Shown: positions 9,281 to 18,541, counted from the stretch's first letter. The stretch is 64,000 nucleotides of DNA from an uncultured Paracoccaceae bacterium (GCA_947500825.1 CANMTR010000002.1:248001-312000), one strand, 5' to 3'. Numbers and translations are program-made. The notes: generated by a model from the letters alone, not told the origin.

Positions 9281-10189
9281 TCACTCCACCAGCACCGCCT
9301 CGACACGGCGGTTGGCCCGGCGTCCCGCCTCGCTGCCGTTCGACGCGCGCGGCGCGAGGAAGCCCACGCCCTCGGCGGTGACGCGCCCCGGCGCCACGCC
9401 GTGGTCGTCGATCAGCGCGGCGCGCACCGCCTCGGCCCGGCGCCGCGACAGGGCCACGTTGCCCGAAAGCCCGCCGGCGGTGTCGGTATGGCCCACCAGC
9501 ACGATCCGCGCGCCCGGGTTCTCCGCCAGCCCTGCCGCCAGCGCCTCGAGCGACGGGTAGGCCCCCTCGCCGAGGCTCGCCGAGCCGCTGGGAAAGAGCA
9601 GATCGTCGAGGGAGGCGTGGCCCGTATCCGCCAGCCGCTCCCACGGGTCCCCGTCGCCGGGTCCGCTCGGCCCCTGCGGCCCCGGAGCGGCCGCCTCCGC
9701 CGCCACGGTCGCCGCCGCGCCCGCCCGTGTCACCTGCACATAGGCCGTGTCGCGGGCGCGGCTGACCATCAGCGCCACGGCGCTCCCCTCGGGACCCGTC
9801 GCCAGCACGTAGCGGTAATCGGCCAAGTCGACGAACATCGCCGGGGCGGGCAACGTCTCCACCGCGAAGCGGAAGTCGTATCCCCCGCAGGCCGCGTCGG
9901 CGCAGTCGAACGCGATGTCGTAGCCCGCCGCGCGCAACTGCGCCACCAGGGGCCCGGCCACCGCGTCCACCGACGACTGCCCGGCGGGGAGGGCGAAGGC
10001 GGCGCGCGTCACCTCCCCCTCGAACCGGCGCCGCGGCACCTCGCCCGCCCGCCACGGCCCCGCGGGCAGCGCCGCGCCGGTCCCGACATCGGCCTGGGCC
10101 GTGCGCCGCGCGCCCTGGGGCAGATCGAGCGGCACCGCCGCCGCCGCCGGCGCGGCCAGCATCCACAGGAGAAGCGCCCCGACCCGCAT
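9281..10189 (-). CDS. OmpA-family envelope protein
   Basis: About 302 residues. A signal peptide (MRVGALLLWMLAAPAAAA) precedes a roughly 170-residue region without recognised domain and then a C-terminal OmpA/MotB peptidoglycan-binding domain from about residue 190, with VLVGHTDTAGG and RRANRRVEAVLVE as landmarks. Members anchor the outer membrane or an envelope complex to peptidoglycan. The ATG at 10189 overlaps the stop of the upstream AhpD-like gene by one base (TGATG), so the two are translationally coupled; a GTG three bases earlier is the alternative. The N-terminal domain contains a cysteine pair (DCADAACGG) suggesting a periplasmic disulfide. Confidence 0.85.
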   Translation of the reverse strand: MRVGALLLWMLAAPAAAAVPLDLPQGARRTAQADVGTGAALPAGPWRAGEVPRRRFEGEVTRAAFALPAGQSSVDAVAGPLVAQLRAAGYDIAFDCADAACGGYDFRFAVETLPAPAMFVDLADYRYVLATGPEGSAVALMVSRARDTAYVQVTRAGAAATVAAEAAAPGPQGPSGPGDGDPWERLADTGHASLDDLLFPSGSASLGEGAYPSLEALAAGLAENPGARIVLVGHTDTAGGLSGNVALSRRRAEAVRAALIDDHGVAPGRVTAEGVGFLAPRASNGSEAGRRANRRVEAVLVE

Positions 10190-10752
10190 CACCGCGCCAT
10201 GGCGTGGTAGTCGTCGTTGGGCGCCATCCCGGTCGCGCTCGCCACGCGGTTGGTCATGTTGAAGAACGCCGCCACGTTCGCAACGTCCCAGATGTCGCGG
10301 TCCGAGAACCCCGCCGCGCGCAGCCCCTCGCGGTCGGCCTCGGCCATCTCGGCGGGGCGCTCGGTGAGCCTGGTGACGAAGTCCAGCATCGCGCGGTGAC
10401 GCTCCGACAGGTCGGCCACCCGCCAGTTCATCGCCATCCGCTCGCCGAAGGCCGGGTCGCCCGACAGCTCGCGCACCGCCGCGCCATGCGCCACCAGGCA
10501 GTAATAGCAGCGGTTCGACGAGGACACGGCGACCGCGATCATCTCCCGCTCTAGCTTCGACAGGCCCGACTGGCCCAGCATCAGGTCGTTGTAGAGCGCG
10601 GTGAAGGCGTTCAGCTTGTCGATGTCGAAGGCGTGGGCCTTCAGCACGTTGGGGACCATCCCCAGCTTCTCCTCGCAGATCGCGAAGTACTTGGCCGTGG
10701 CCTCGGGAAGCGGATCGACGGGCGGCAGGCCCAGCGCGGTGGGCTGTGTCAT
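10189..10752 (-). CDS. AhpD/CMD-like peroxidase-related protein
   Basis: A 187-residue protein of the carboxymuconolactone decarboxylase/AhpD superfamily, in the branch called peroxidase-related or uncharacterised CMD proteins. The conserved redox segment SNRCYYCLVAHG (about residues 88-99) carries the CxxC pair and downstream His, as in AhpD disulfide reductases. It probably acts in thiol-based peroxide defence, though no AhpC partner is adjacent. The ATG at 10752 (MTQPTALGLPPVDPL) has GGAGGAGA just upstream; a longer frame to 10839 would overlap the neighbouring acetyltransferase gene. It lies between a GNAT gene (10-base gap) and the OmpA gene in one leftward run. Confidence 0.82.
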   Translation of the reverse strand: MTQPTALGLPPVDPLPEATAKYFAICEEKLGMVPNVLKAHAFDIDKLNAFTALYNDLMLGQSGLSKLEREMIAVAVSSSNRCYYCLVAHGAAVRELSGDPAFGERMAMNWRVADLSERHRAMLDFVTRLTERPAEMAEADREGLRAAGFSDRDIWDVANVAAFFNMTNRVASATGMAPNDDYHAMAR

Positions 10753-10762
10753 GGTCTCCTCC

Positions 10763-11485
10763 TCACGGTCTGACCCGGTAATGGTAGCAGCGTCCGCCTT
10801 CCATGCCGAGGCCGCGATAGAACGCGATGGCCCCCTCATTGGCCTCGGTGACCAGGACGACCATCTCCGTCGCGCCCCGCATCACCGCCCAGCGCGCCGC
10901 ATGGGCCATCATGTGCCCCGCCAGCCCCTGCCGCCGCTGCGCGCGCCGCACCTCCAGCGCGTGGACCATTCCCGCCTGTCCGTGGAGCGCCACGAAGCCC
11001 GCGCCCGCGGGCCTGTCCTGCGCGCGTCCCAGCAGGCCCGTCTTCGGCCCCTCCACGCGCTCCATGACGGCGATCCGGTCCGGGCCGATCCCGCCTTCCT
11101 CCCAGATGTCGCGCATGACCTGCAGCGGCGGCCAGACCGGAAAGCCGCTGACCGGCGGCGGCGTGCGCGCCAGCCGTTCCGCCGGCGCGCGCAGCGCCAG
11201 GGTGGGATCGAGCACCAGATAGCCGCGCCGCGCCAGCTCCCGGTCGAACGCGGCCTGCTCCGGCGTCAGGGCGAACAGCGCCCGCCGGCCCATGCGGTCC
11301 ATGGCCCGCTCCGCCGCCGTGATCTCGTCCGGGCCGGGATCGCCCGCGCACCACGCCGCCGTCACGCGCTTGCCGGCCCCCTCCCCCTTGGGGCCCGCCT
11401 CCCCTCTGGGGATCGAGAAGGGTCCGCAGGCCTCGCTCGCCGCCACCGGCCAGGTGGCCCGCATCACCGCCAGCGGATCGGTCAT
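10763..11485 (-). CDS. GNAT family N-acetyltransferase
   Basis: About 240 residues. The C-terminal half is a GNAT fold: VHALEVRRAQRRQGLAGHM is the acetyl-CoA-binding motif A (RRxGxA type) at about residues 180-198, and LVTEANEGAIAFYRGLGM is motif B. The N-terminal half is a degenerate partner domain often seen in roseobacter GNATs. Substrate unknown. The ATG at 11485 overlaps the TGA of the upstream CinA-like gene (ATGA), which sets the start and implies coupled translation. Confidence 0.85.
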   Translation of the reverse strand: MTDPLAVMRATWPVAASEACGPFSIPRGEAGPKGEGAGKRVTAAWCAGDPGPDEITAAERAMDRMGRRALFALTPEQAAFDRELARRGYLVLDPTLALRAPAERLARTPPPVSGFPVWPPLQVMRDIWEEGGIGPDRIAVMERVEGPKTGLLGRAQDRPAGAGFVALHGQAGMVHALEVRRAQRRQGLAGHMMAHAARWAVMRGATEMVVLVTEANEGAIAFYRGLGMEGGRCYHYRVRP

Positions 11486-12213
11486 TCCCGCGCGTCCGGA
11501 AACGCCGCGCGCAAGGCCCCCGCGGCGGCGTCGAGGGCCGCCGGATCGGGCCCCCGGATCACCACCGCCACCCGGTATCCCGCCCCCGACCATCCCGGGT
11601 AACTGCCGATCGACACGGCCGGGAACCGCGCCGCCAGGTCCTTGAGCGGGCCGGCGATGTCGCCCTCCCCGCGCTCCAGTGTCAGGGTCCGCGACGCCGA
11701 CGCCGCCCCGCCGGCCAGCCGCGGCAGCAGCCCGTCCAGCATCGCCTCGAAGATCCTCGGCACACCGGCCATGACGTGGATGTTGCCCAAGGAGAACCCC
11801 GGCGCGGCCGACACCGGGTTGTCGATCAGCCGCGCGCCCTCGGGGATGCGCGCCATCCTCAGCCGCGCCTCGTTCAGCTCGGTGCCGCGGGTGGCGTAAT
11901 GCGCGGCGAGCACGGCGCGCGCATCCTCGCGCACGTCGATGGACGCGCCGCCGGCGGCGGCGATCGCGTCGGCGGTGATGTCGTCGTGGGTGGGCCCGAT
12001 CCCGCCCGACGTGAAGAGGTGGTCGTGGGTCGACGACAGCTCCCGCGCGGCCTGCGCGATCGTCTCCGCGTCGTCGCCGATCATCCGCACCTGGCGCAGG
12101 TCGATCCCGTGGGCCGAGAGCCGCCCGGCCAGGTGGTGGGCGTTGGTGTCCTGGGTGCGGCCCGACAGGATCTCGTCGCCGATCACCAGCATCGCGGCAT
12201 TTGGGTTCGTCAT
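11482..12213 (-). CDS. CinA-like molybdopterin-binding domain protein
   Basis: A 243-residue protein made of the MoCF (MoaB/MogA-like) domain seen at the N-terminus of CinA. Landmarks are AMLVIGDEILSGRTQDTN (residues 7-24), LFTSGGIGPTHDDITADAI and the HVMAGVPRIFEAML block. The C-terminal amidase domain (PncC) of full CinA is absent, as is usual for this roseobacter family. Relatives are competence-damage or ADP-ribose-pyrophosphatase-like proteins; the role here is not established. It is divergent from sfsA (47-base gap) and overlaps the downstream GNAT gene by four bases. Confidence 0.85.
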   Translation of the reverse strand: MTNPNAAMLVIGDEILSGRTQDTNAHHLAGRLSAHGIDLRQVRMIGDDAETIAQAARELSSTHDHLFTSGGIGPTHDDITADAIAAAGGASIDVREDARAVLAAHYATRGTELNEARLRMARIPEGARLIDNPVSAAPGFSLGNIHVMAGVPRIFEAMLDGLLPRLAGGAASASRTLTLERGEGDIAGPLKDLAARFPAVSIGSYPGWSGAGYRVAVVIRGPDPAALDAAAGALRAAFPDARE

Positions 12214-12260
12214 GCCCGGATCTCCTTCAATGGCCGGCGCCCGACAGGTATAGGCCGCTC

Positions 12261-12965
12261 ATGCGCTTTCAAACTCCGCTCCTGCGCGGCAAACTGCTGC
12301 GCCGCTGGAACAGGTTCCTCAGCGAGGTTGCGCTCGACGACGGGCGCGAGGTGCGCGCCCATTGTCCCAACCCCGGCGCGATGCTGGGCCTGAAGGCCCC
12401 CGGCACGCCCGTATGGGTGGAGCCCAACGACGATCCGCGCCGCAAGCTGCGCTTTGCCTGGCGGCTCGCGGAGCTGCCCGGCGGCCACTGGGCGGGGATC
12501 GACACCTCCGTCCCGAACCGGGTCGTGGGCGAGGGCCTGCGCGCGGGCGCGGTTCCCGCCCTCGCCGCCTATCCCCATGTGCGGGCGGAGGTGAAATACG
12601 GGCAGCGCAGCCGCGTGGACTTCCTGGCCACGGGGCCGGGCCTGCCCGACGCCTATGTGGAGGTGAAGAACGTGCATCTCAGGCGCGACGCCGACTGGGC
12701 CGAGTTCCCCGACTGCGTCACCGCCCGCGGCGCGCGGCACCTCGTGGAGCTGGGCGACATGGTCGCCGCGGGCCACCGCGCGGTCATGCTCTACCTTGTC
12801 CAGCGCACCGATTGCGCCCGCTTCCGCCTCGCGCGCGACCTCGATCCGGCCTACGCCGCCGCCTTCGACCGGGCACGGGACCGCGGGGTGGAGGCGATCT
12901 GCCTCGACACCTCCATCTCGCCCGAGGGCGTCTCCTTGCGCGATCCGCTTCCGCTTTTCCCCTGA
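12261..12965 (+). CDS. sfsA: SfsA, sugar fermentation stimulation protein homologue
   Basis: At 234 residues this matches SfsA. Visible family blocks are LLRGKLLRRWNRFLSEV near the start, AHCPNPGAMLGL at about residues 33-44, YVEVKNVHL at about 132-140 and FPDCVTARGARHL at about 149-161. The conserved Asp/Glu/Lys residues have led to proposals that SfsA is a nuclease-like or DNA-binding protein; its true function is unsettled. The ATG at 12261 gives the family-typical MRFQTPL start. map follows 49 bases downstream on the same strand. Confidence 0.93.
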   Translation: MRFQTPLLRGKLLRRWNRFLSEVALDDGREVRAHCPNPGAMLGLKAPGTPVWVEPNDDPRRKLRFAWRLAELPGGHWAGIDTSVPNRVVGEGLRAGAVPALAAYPHVRAEVKYGQRSRVDFLATGPGLPDAYVEVKNVHLRRDADWAEFPDCVTARGARHLVELGDMVAAGHRAVMLYLVQRTDCARFRLARDLDPAYAAAFDRARDRGVEAICLDTSISPEGVSLRDPLPLFP

Positions 12966-13014
12966 CGCTGGCATTTCGTGTCCGCGGCGGTTACATAGCG
13001 GCTCGAGATAAGCC

Positions 13015-13839
13015 ATGGAGCACGCCTTGGACGACAGCGCGACCGGACGGCTGACCCGCGACGGGATCCGCCTGCACGAGCCCCGGGACTTCGCCGGCAT
13101 GCACGCCGCCGGACGGGTCGCGGCCGAGATCCTCGACCGCGTCGCGCCGCACGTCTTCCCCGGCCAGACCACCGGCGAGATCGACCGCCTGATCACCGAG
13201 TGGGTGGAGCAGGCCGGCGCGACCTCGGCCACCATCGGCTACCGTGGCTACCGCCACGCGAGCTGCATCAGCGTCAACCACGTGGTCTGCCACGGCATCC
13301 CCGGCGACAAGAAGCTCAAGGACGGCGACATCCTCAACGTGGACGTGACCGTGATCGTCGACGGCTGGCACGGCGACACGTCGCGCATGTACGTGGCCGG
13401 CAAGCTGTCGCGCAAGGCCGAGCGCCTGGTCCAGGTCACCCACGACGCGCTGATGGTCGGGATCGAGGCGGTGCGCCCCGGCGCCACCTTCGGCGATATC
13501 GGCCACGCCATCCAGTCCTTCGTGGAGGAGCGCAAGATGAGCGTCGTGCGCGACTTCTGCGGCCATGGGCTGGGCCAGGTCTTCCACGCGCCGCCCAACG
13601 TCCTCCACTACGGCCGCGCCGGCTCCGGCGCCCGGCTGGAGGAGGGGATGTTCTTCACCATCGAGCCCATGGTCAATCTCGGCCGGGCCGAAACCAAGGT
13701 CCTGGCCGACGACTGGACGGCGGTGACGCGCGACAAGTCCCTTTCCGCCCAGTTCGAACATTCCGTCGGCGTCACGCCCGACGGGGCCGAGATCTTCACC
13801 CTCTCGCCCGCGGGACTGTTCCAGCCCACCCATGGCTGA
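13015..13839 (+). CDS. map: Type I methionine aminopeptidase
   Basis: A 274-residue cytoplasmic metalloprotease that removes the initiator methionine from nascent proteins. The five metal ligands can be placed: two Asp in NVDVTVIVDGWHGDTSRMY, His in DFCGHGLGQVFH, Glu in FFTIEPMVNLG and Glu in QFEHSVGVT. Length and motif order are standard. The ATG at 13015 gives a short N-terminal extension before the family core. The 3' end overlaps the MFS gene start by eight bases, so the two are probably cotranscribed. Confidence 0.96.
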   Translation: MEHALDDSATGRLTRDGIRLHEPRDFAGMHAAGRVAAEILDRVAPHVFPGQTTGEIDRLITEWVEQAGATSATIGYRGYRHASCISVNHVVCHGIPGDKKLKDGDILNVDVTVIVDGWHGDTSRMYVAGKLSRKAERLVQVTHDALMVGIEAVRPGATFGDIGHAIQSFVEERKMSVVRDFCGHGLGQVFHAPPNVLHYGRAGSGARLEEGMFFTIEPMVNLGRAETKVLADDWTAVTRDKSLSAQFEHSVGVTPDGAEIFTLSPAGLFQPTHG

Positions 13840-14986
13840 CGGCCACCGCCGGGTCGTCTGGACCCTCTCGGCCTCCAACTTCGTCATCGGCATGGGCGCC
13901 TTCGTCCTGATCGGTCTCGTCAATCCGATGGCCGCCGGCCTCGAGCTGCCCTCCGCCCGGGTCGGCGCGGCGATGACGACCTACGCCATCGCCTACGCGA
14001 TCCTGTCGCCGCTCCTCGTTGCGGCCACGGGCGGGCTGGGGCGCCGCCGGCTCCTGGCCGTCGCCATGGCGCTCTTCGCGGTGGGCAACCTCGGCACCGC
14101 GCTGGCGGGGGGCGAGGTCGCGCTCCATCTCAGCCGCGTGGTGGCCGCCGCCGGGGCGGGCATGTTCACCCCCGTCACCGCCTCGGTGGCCTCGGCCCTC
14201 GCTCCGCCCGAGCGGCGCGGCGCGGCGCTCGCGGCGGTGATCGTGGGGCTCACGGTGGCCCAGGTCGCGGGCGTCCCGGCGGGCAGCTTTATCGGCTACA
14301 CCTTCGGCTGGCGGGCGGGCTTCGCCATGGTCGTGGTCCTCGCCCTGCCCTGCCTGTGGCTGATCTGGACGCGGGTGCCCAAGGGGCTGGAGATCCCGCC
14401 CGCCTCCCTGGGGGACCTGGGCCGGACGCTGGCGAACGGCCCCGCCATGCTGGCGATCCTCTTCACCGCCACGTTCCTGGGCGCGATCTACGTCCTCTAC
14501 ACCTACCTCGCGCCGCTCCTGGAGCAGACGATGGGCTACGGGCGCAACGGCGTGACGGCGGTGCTGCTGGTGTTCGGGGCCGGCGCGGTGGCGGGCAACA
14601 TCGCCGGCGGGCGCCTGGCAGACAGGCTGGGGCCGGTGCCGACGCTCCTGATCCTGTCGGGCGCGCAGGCGCTGATCATGCCGCTCTTCGCCTTCCTGCC
14701 CATGGGACACGCGGCCCTGGTGGGGCTGGTGGCCCTGTGGTCGGTCTTCGGATGGTCCTTCATGGCCGGTCAGCAGGTCCGCATCCTGGAGGTCCTGCCG
14801 GAGCGCCCCGGCGTCGTCCTGGCGCTGAACGCGGCGGCCATCTACGTGGGCGCCGCCGCCGGATCGGCCCTGGGCGGGGGCGTGATCGGCGCGGCCTCGG
14901 TCCTGTGGCTCGGCCCCGCGGCGGGCGTCGTCGCGGCCCTCGCCTTCGCCCATGCCGCCTTCAGCCGCTGGATCAGCGGGCGCTAG
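13832..14986 (+). CDS. MFS transporter, DHA1-like
   Basis: A 384-residue polytopic protein with twelve predicted helices and the arrangement of the DHA1 drug:proton antiporter group (sugar/arabinose-efflux-like). The loop 2-3 region reads GGLGRRRLLAVAMALF, a motif A-like GxxGRR, and helix 5 contains VAQVAGVPAGSFIGYTFGWR, a motif C-like segment typical of exporters. Substrate unknown. It overlaps map by eight bases upstream and the convergent rsmD by 14 bases at its 3' end. Confidence 0.88.
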   Translation: MADGHRRVVWTLSASNFVIGMGAFVLIGLVNPMAAGLELPSARVGAAMTTYAIAYAILSPLLVAATGGLGRRRLLAVAMALFAVGNLGTALAGGEVALHLSRVVAAAGAGMFTPVTASVASALAPPERRGAALAAVIVGLTVAQVAGVPAGSFIGYTFGWRAGFAMVVVLALPCLWLIWTRVPKGLEIPPASLGDLGRTLANGPAMLAILFTATFLGAIYVLYTYLAPLLEQTMGYGRNGVTAVLLVFGAGAVAGNIAGGRLADRLGPVPTLLILSGAQALIMPLFAFLPMGHAALVGLVALWSVFGWSFMAGQQVRILEVLPERPGVVLALNAAAIYVGAAAGSALGGGVIGAASVLWLGPAAGVVAALAFAHAAFSRWISGR

Positions 14987-15530
14987 CCAGCGTCAGCCAG
15001 GTATCGCCCGTCCGCCGCGCCTCCAGCCGGTCGAGGCCCTCGGGCAGGTCGGCCTCGGCCGCATCCTCCCACACCACGAGCGCGCCCGGGGCGATCCAGC
15101 CCCCCCTGAGCGCCGCCTCCAGCGCGCGGCGCCCCAGCTCCGTGCCGTAGGGCGGGTCGAGGAACACCAGGCCCGCCGCCCCCTCCGCCGGCCCGAGGCG
15201 GGTCGCGTCGCGGCGCAGGATGCGCGCCCGCGCGTCCTCGCCCAGCGCGGCCACGTTCGCCTCCAGCAGGCCCAGCGCGGTGCGCCCCTTCTCCACGAAC
15301 ACCGCGCGCGCCGCCCCGCGCGACAGCGCCTCCAGCCCCAGCGCGCCCGTCCCGGCAAAGAGGTCGAGCACCGCCGCCCCCGCGATCGGGTCGCCGAACC
15401 GGCCCCCCTCCAGCATCCCGAACAGCCGCTCGCGCACCCGGTCGGTGGTGGGGCGCAGATGCGCGGCCGGGTCGCCCTTGCCGAGCCCCGCCAGGCGCCG
15501 CCCGCGATGGGTGCCGCCGATGATCCTCAC
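14973..15530 (-). CDS. rsmD: 16S rRNA (guanine(966)-N2)-methyltransferase
   Basis: A 185-residue Rossmann-fold methyltransferase that uses SAM to methylate G966 of 16S rRNA. The start region RIIGGTHRGRRLAG is the RsmD hallmark, SAM motif I is VLDLFAGTGALGLEALSRGA, and the catalytic LVFLDPPYG supplies the DPPY motif. I chose the GTG at 15530 because it forms a GTGA overlap with the stop of the upstream flavoprotein gene and gives the canonical N-terminus; no closer ATG exists. The tail overlaps the convergent MFS gene by 14 bases. Confidence 0.94.
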   Translation of the reverse strand: MRIIGGTHRGRRLAGLGKGDPAAHLRPTTDRVRERLFGMLEGGRFGDPIAGAAVLDLFAGTGALGLEALSRGAARAVFVEKGRTALGLLEANVAALGEDARARILRRDATRLGPAEGAAGLVFLDPPYGTELGRRALEAALRGGWIAPGALVVWEDAAEADLPEGLDRLEARRTGDTWLTLASAR

Positions 15531-16732
15531 GCCAGCAGGGTCTTGAGGTTGGTGTCGGGGTCGGCCACGGCGGCCGGGTCGGGCGAGCGCCCCGCCTCCA
15601 GCAGGCGCTTGCCCACCATGTAGGCCTTGGCGTCGCCGATGGAATCCACCGCGAGGAACGTCTCGCCGCGATAGTACCAGTGCGACAGCGACGGCAGCGC
15701 GCCGCGCGTGACCACCCGGTCGTGGCCCGCCGACAGGCCCGCGATCTGCATCTTCACCTCGTACTGGTCCGACCAGAACCAGGGCACGGGGCGGTAGGGC
15801 GCGTCCGCCCCCAGCATGTTGCACGCCACCGCCTCGCCCATGTCGATGGCGTTCTGAACCGATTCGAGCCGTACGCGGCCGCCGTTCATGGGAAAGGCGG
15901 CACAATCGCCCGCCGCCCAGACATGGGGGTCCGAGGTGCGGCCCGTGGCGTCCACCGCCACGCCGCCCGTGCAGTCGAGGCCCGCGGCCTCGGCCAGATC
16001 CACCCGCGGGTCGAGGCCGATGCCCACGATGGCCAGGTCGGCGGCGATCTCCTCGCCGCCCTCCAGCGCGGCGCCCGCGACCCGCCCCGCGTCGCCCAGG
16101 AGCCGGTCGAGCCGCGCGCCCTCGCGGATCTCCACGCCCCGGTCGCGGTGGATCGCGCGCATGGCGTCGGCGGTGGGCGCGGCGGCGACCCGGCCCAGGA
16201 TGCGCGGCCCCGCCTCGATCACCGTCACCTCGGCCCCGAGCTTGCGCGCCACCGACGCGGCCTCCAGCCCGATATAGCCGCCCCCCACCACCAGGACCCG
16301 GCGGGCCGCCCCCAGCGCGGGCGCGAGCGCGTCGATATCGGCCAGGCCGCGCACCGTGTGCGCTCCCTCCAGGTCGCCCCCCGCCTCGGCGGGCAGGCGC
16401 CGCGCCGACAGCCCCGTGGCGATCGCCAGCCGGTCGTAGCCCAGCGTCTCGCCGCCCACGCGGACGGTGCGCGCGGCCAGGTCCAGCGCCTCGGCCTTCG
16501 CGCCCAGGCGCAGGTCTATCCCCTGCTCGGCATACCACGCCTCGGGCCGCAGGAAGAGCCGCTCGCGCGCCATCTCTCCCATGAGGTAGGCCTTCGACAG
16601 GGGCGGACGCTGGTAGGGCGGGTACGGCTCGGCGCCGACCAGCGTCAGCGCGCCGCCGTAGCCCTCCGCGCGCAGCCGCGTACACAGGCTCAACCCCGCC
16701 TGCCCGGCCCCGATCACGACGATGCCGCCCAT
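15527..16732 (-). CDS. FAD-dependent ferredoxin/rubredoxin-type reductase
   Basis: A 401-residue flavoprotein of the pyridine nucleotide-disulfide oxidoreductase fold, in the branch of class I ferredoxin reductases such as putidaredoxin reductase. The FAD site VVIGAGQAGLSLCTRLR starts at residue 5, RPPLSKAYL is near residue 43, the NAD(P)H site VLVVGGGYIGLEAASVARKL is at about 145-164, and the second FAD block HVWAAGDCAAFP is at about 268-279. It should pass electrons from NADH to a small iron-sulfur protein; no ferredoxin or P450 gene is adjacent. It overlaps rsmD by four bases. Confidence 0.88.
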   Translation of the reverse strand: MGGIVVIGAGQAGLSLCTRLRAEGYGGALTLVGAEPYPPYQRPPLSKAYLMGEMARERLFLRPEAWYAEQGIDLRLGAKAEALDLAARTVRVGGETLGYDRLAIATGLSARRLPAEAGGDLEGAHTVRGLADIDALAPALGAARRVLVVGGGYIGLEAASVARKLGAEVTVIEAGPRILGRVAAAPTADAMRAIHRDRGVEIREGARLDRLLGDAGRVAGAALEGGEEIAADLAIVGIGLDPRVDLAEAAGLDCTGGVAVDATGRTSDPHVWAAGDCAAFPMNGGRVRLESVQNAIDMGEAVACNMLGADAPYRPVPWFWSDQYEVKMQIAGLSAGHDRVVTRGALPSLSHWYYRGETFLAVDSIGDAKAYMVGKRLLEAGRSPDPAAVADPDTNLKTLLA

Positions 16733-16807
16733 GCCTGCCTCTCCCGCTGGCGCTCCTTCGTGGGGCGGCTATAACCGGGGCGAGACCCGCTTGAAAGGAG
16801 TGACCCG

Positions 16808-17299
16808 ATGCCGATCCAAGAAGGCGACACGCTGCCCGATGCCACCCTGCTGGGCACCGATTCCGACGGCCGCCCCGAGGAGGTCCCCCTGGGCGACCGG
16901 CTGAAGGGGCGCAAGGTGGTGATCTTCGGCCTGCCCGGCGCCTTCACCGGCACCTGCACCGAGGCGCATGTCCCCTCCTTCATGCGCACCGCCGACGACT
17001 TCCGCGCCAGGGGCGTGGACGAGATCGTCTGCATCGCCGTCAACGACCCCTTCGTGATGAAGGCCTGGAGCGAGACCACGGGCGCCGCCCGTGCCGGCAT
17101 CACCCATCTCGCGGACCCGGCATCGGATTTCACGACGGCCGTGGGCATGAACTTCACCGCCCCGCCCGTGGGCTTCTACGACCGCTCGAAGCGCTACGCG
17201 ATGGTGGTCGAGGACGGCGTCGTGCTTACGATCCAGGCGGACGAGGACCCGGGAACCTGCGACCTCTCGGGGGGCGAATCGCTCCTGGCCACGCTCTGA
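16808..17299 (+). CDS. Peroxiredoxin, Prx5-like
   Basis: A 163-residue thiol peroxidase reducing H2O2 and organic hydroperoxides. The peroxidatic cysteine is Cys50 in FGLPGAFTGTCTEAHVPSF, and Cys near residue 77 (EIVCIAVNDPF) and one near the C-terminus (GTCDLSGGESLL) are further candidates for a resolving or glutathionylated cysteine. The PGAFTxxC context is typical of the Prx5/hybrid glutaredoxin-dependent group. AAAGGAGTGACCC precedes the ATG at 16808. Divergent from the flavoprotein gene, with a 75-base promoter gap. Confidence 0.93.
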   Translation: MPIQEGDTLPDATLLGTDSDGRPEEVPLGDRLKGRKVVIFGLPGAFTGTCTEAHVPSFMRTADDFRARGVDEIVCIAVNDPFVMKAWSETTGAARAGITHLADPASDFTTAVGMNFTAPPVGFYDRSKRYAMVVEDGVVLTIQADEDPGTCDLSGGESLLATL

Positions 17300-17315
17300 C
17301 GGGCCTGCGGCGGGG

Positions 17316-18251
17316 TCATCCCGCCGCCAGCCCCTCGTCCTCGGCGCGCACCTCGTTCTCGGTCGTGTCTTGGCGCGCGCCGTTGCGCGGCGCGGCGTCC
17401 TCCGTCCGCGTCATCTGCAGCGTGCGGGTGGGGAACGGGATCTCGATGCCCTCGGCGTCCAGCGCCTCCTTCACCTTGCGCGTCATGTCCGCCCGGTAGG
17501 CGAAGTAGTCCTCCGCCGAGACCCAGGCCCGCACGAGGAAGTCCACCGACGAGGGCCCCAGCGTCGTCACCTGGATGAACACGTCCTCGCCCAGGTCGGT
17601 GCGCGCGTCGCCGGTGATCGCCTGCCGGATCGCCTGCTCCGCCCGGGCGAGGTCGGCCCCGTAGCCCACGCCGAAGGTCCACTCCGCCTGGCGCCGGTCG
17701 TAGCTCGAGTAGTTGACGATCGTGTTCCCCCAGACCTCGGAATTGGGGATGATGATCTGCACGTTGCCGATGGAGGCCAGCTCGGTGAAGTTGAGCGTGA
17801 TCTCCTTCACGGTGCCCATCTGCCCCGCCACCTCGACGAAATCGCCCTCCTTCACAGGGCGGAAGAAGATGATCATCACCCCCGCCGCGACGTTGGCGAG
17901 CGTGCCCTGCAGCGCCAGCCCGACGGCCAGGCCCGCCGCGCCCACCGCCGCCACGATGGAGGTGGTCTGCACCCCGAACGTGTTGAGGACGAACAGGAAC
18001 GTGAAGGCCAGCACCGTGTAGCGCGCGATGTTGCCCAGGAAGTTGAACAGCGTCGTGTCGAGTTGCGGCTTGCGCCCGCCGATGGCGCGGATGCGCCGCC
18101 TGACCCATCCGGCGATGGCGTAGCCCACGACCAGGATGGCGATGGCCGCCAGCACGTCGCCCAGCAGCGACACCAGGAACTCGAGCGTCAGCAGGTCGCC
18201 CAGCCGCTGGCCGCCCACCGAGAAGTTCATGACCGCGTCCAGGGCACTCAC
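17316..18251 (-). CDS. Small-conductance mechanosensitive channel, MscS type
   Basis: About 311 residues, near E. coli MscS size. Three helices precede the conserved pore-lining TM3 region, visible as [20 protein letters not shown] (about residues 102-121), followed by the beta domain with [14 protein letters not shown] and [11 protein letters not shown]. The C-terminus adds a charged tail ([12 protein letters not shown]...). It protects against hypo-osmotic shock by releasing solutes. The GTG at 18251 overlaps the phhB stop (GTGA) and gives SALDAVMNF; the ATG 21 bases later (MNFSVGGQ) is an alternative. It is the last gene of a coupled trio. Confidence 0.92.
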   Translation of the reverse strand: MSALDAVMNFSVGGQRLGDLLTLEFLVSLLGDVLAAIAILVVGYAIAGWVRRRIRAIGGRKPQLDTTLFNFLGNIARYTVLAFTFLFVLNTFGVQTTSIVAAVGAAGLAVGLALQGTLANVAAGVMIIFFRPVKEGDFVEVAGQMGTVKEITLNFTELASIGNVQIIIPNSEVWGNTIVNYSSYDRRQAEWTFGVGYGADLARAEQAIRQAITGDARTDLGEDVFIQVTTLGPSSVDFLVRAWVSAEDYFAYRADMTRKVKEALDAEGIEIPFPTRTLQMTRTEDAAPRNGARQDTTENEVRAEDEGLAAG

Positions 18252-18541
18252 GCCAGATCCCCCATGATCCGCGCCAGCTTCACGTCCCGGTCGGTCAGCC
18301 CGCCCGCGTCGTGGCTGGTCAGCGTCACCTCCACGCCGTTGTAGGTGTTGGACCATTCGGGGTGGTGGTTCATCTTTTCCGCCCGGATCGCCACCTGCGT
18401 CATCCAGCCGAAGGCGGCGGCGAAGTCCTTGAACTTGAACGAGCGCGTAATCGCGTCGCGCCCCTCCACCTCGCGCCAGCCGGCGGCGTCCAGCTCCGCC
18501 AGCGCCTCGGCGCGGGCCTCTCCGGTCAGGGTGTCGCTCAT
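18248..18541 (-). CDS. phhB: 4a-hydroxytetrahydrobiopterin dehydratase (pterin carbinolamine dehydratase)
   Basis: A 97-residue protein with the PCD/DCoH signature: [15 protein letters not shown], then [18 protein letters not shown] supplying the catalytic histidines and the PEW segment, then [16 protein letters not shown]. It dehydrates the 4a-carbinolamine formed by aromatic amino acid hydroxylases; in bacteria without a hydroxylase it is suspected to act in molybdopterin metabolism. No phhA is in this window. It overlaps both neighbours by four bases, so its expression is locked to the FemAB-like gene and mscS. Confidence 0.93.
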   Translation of the reverse strand: MSDTLTGEARAEALAELDAAGWREVEGRDAITRSFKFKDFAAAFGWMTQVAIRAEKMNHHPEWSNTYNGVEVTLTSHDAGGLTDRDVKLARIMGDLA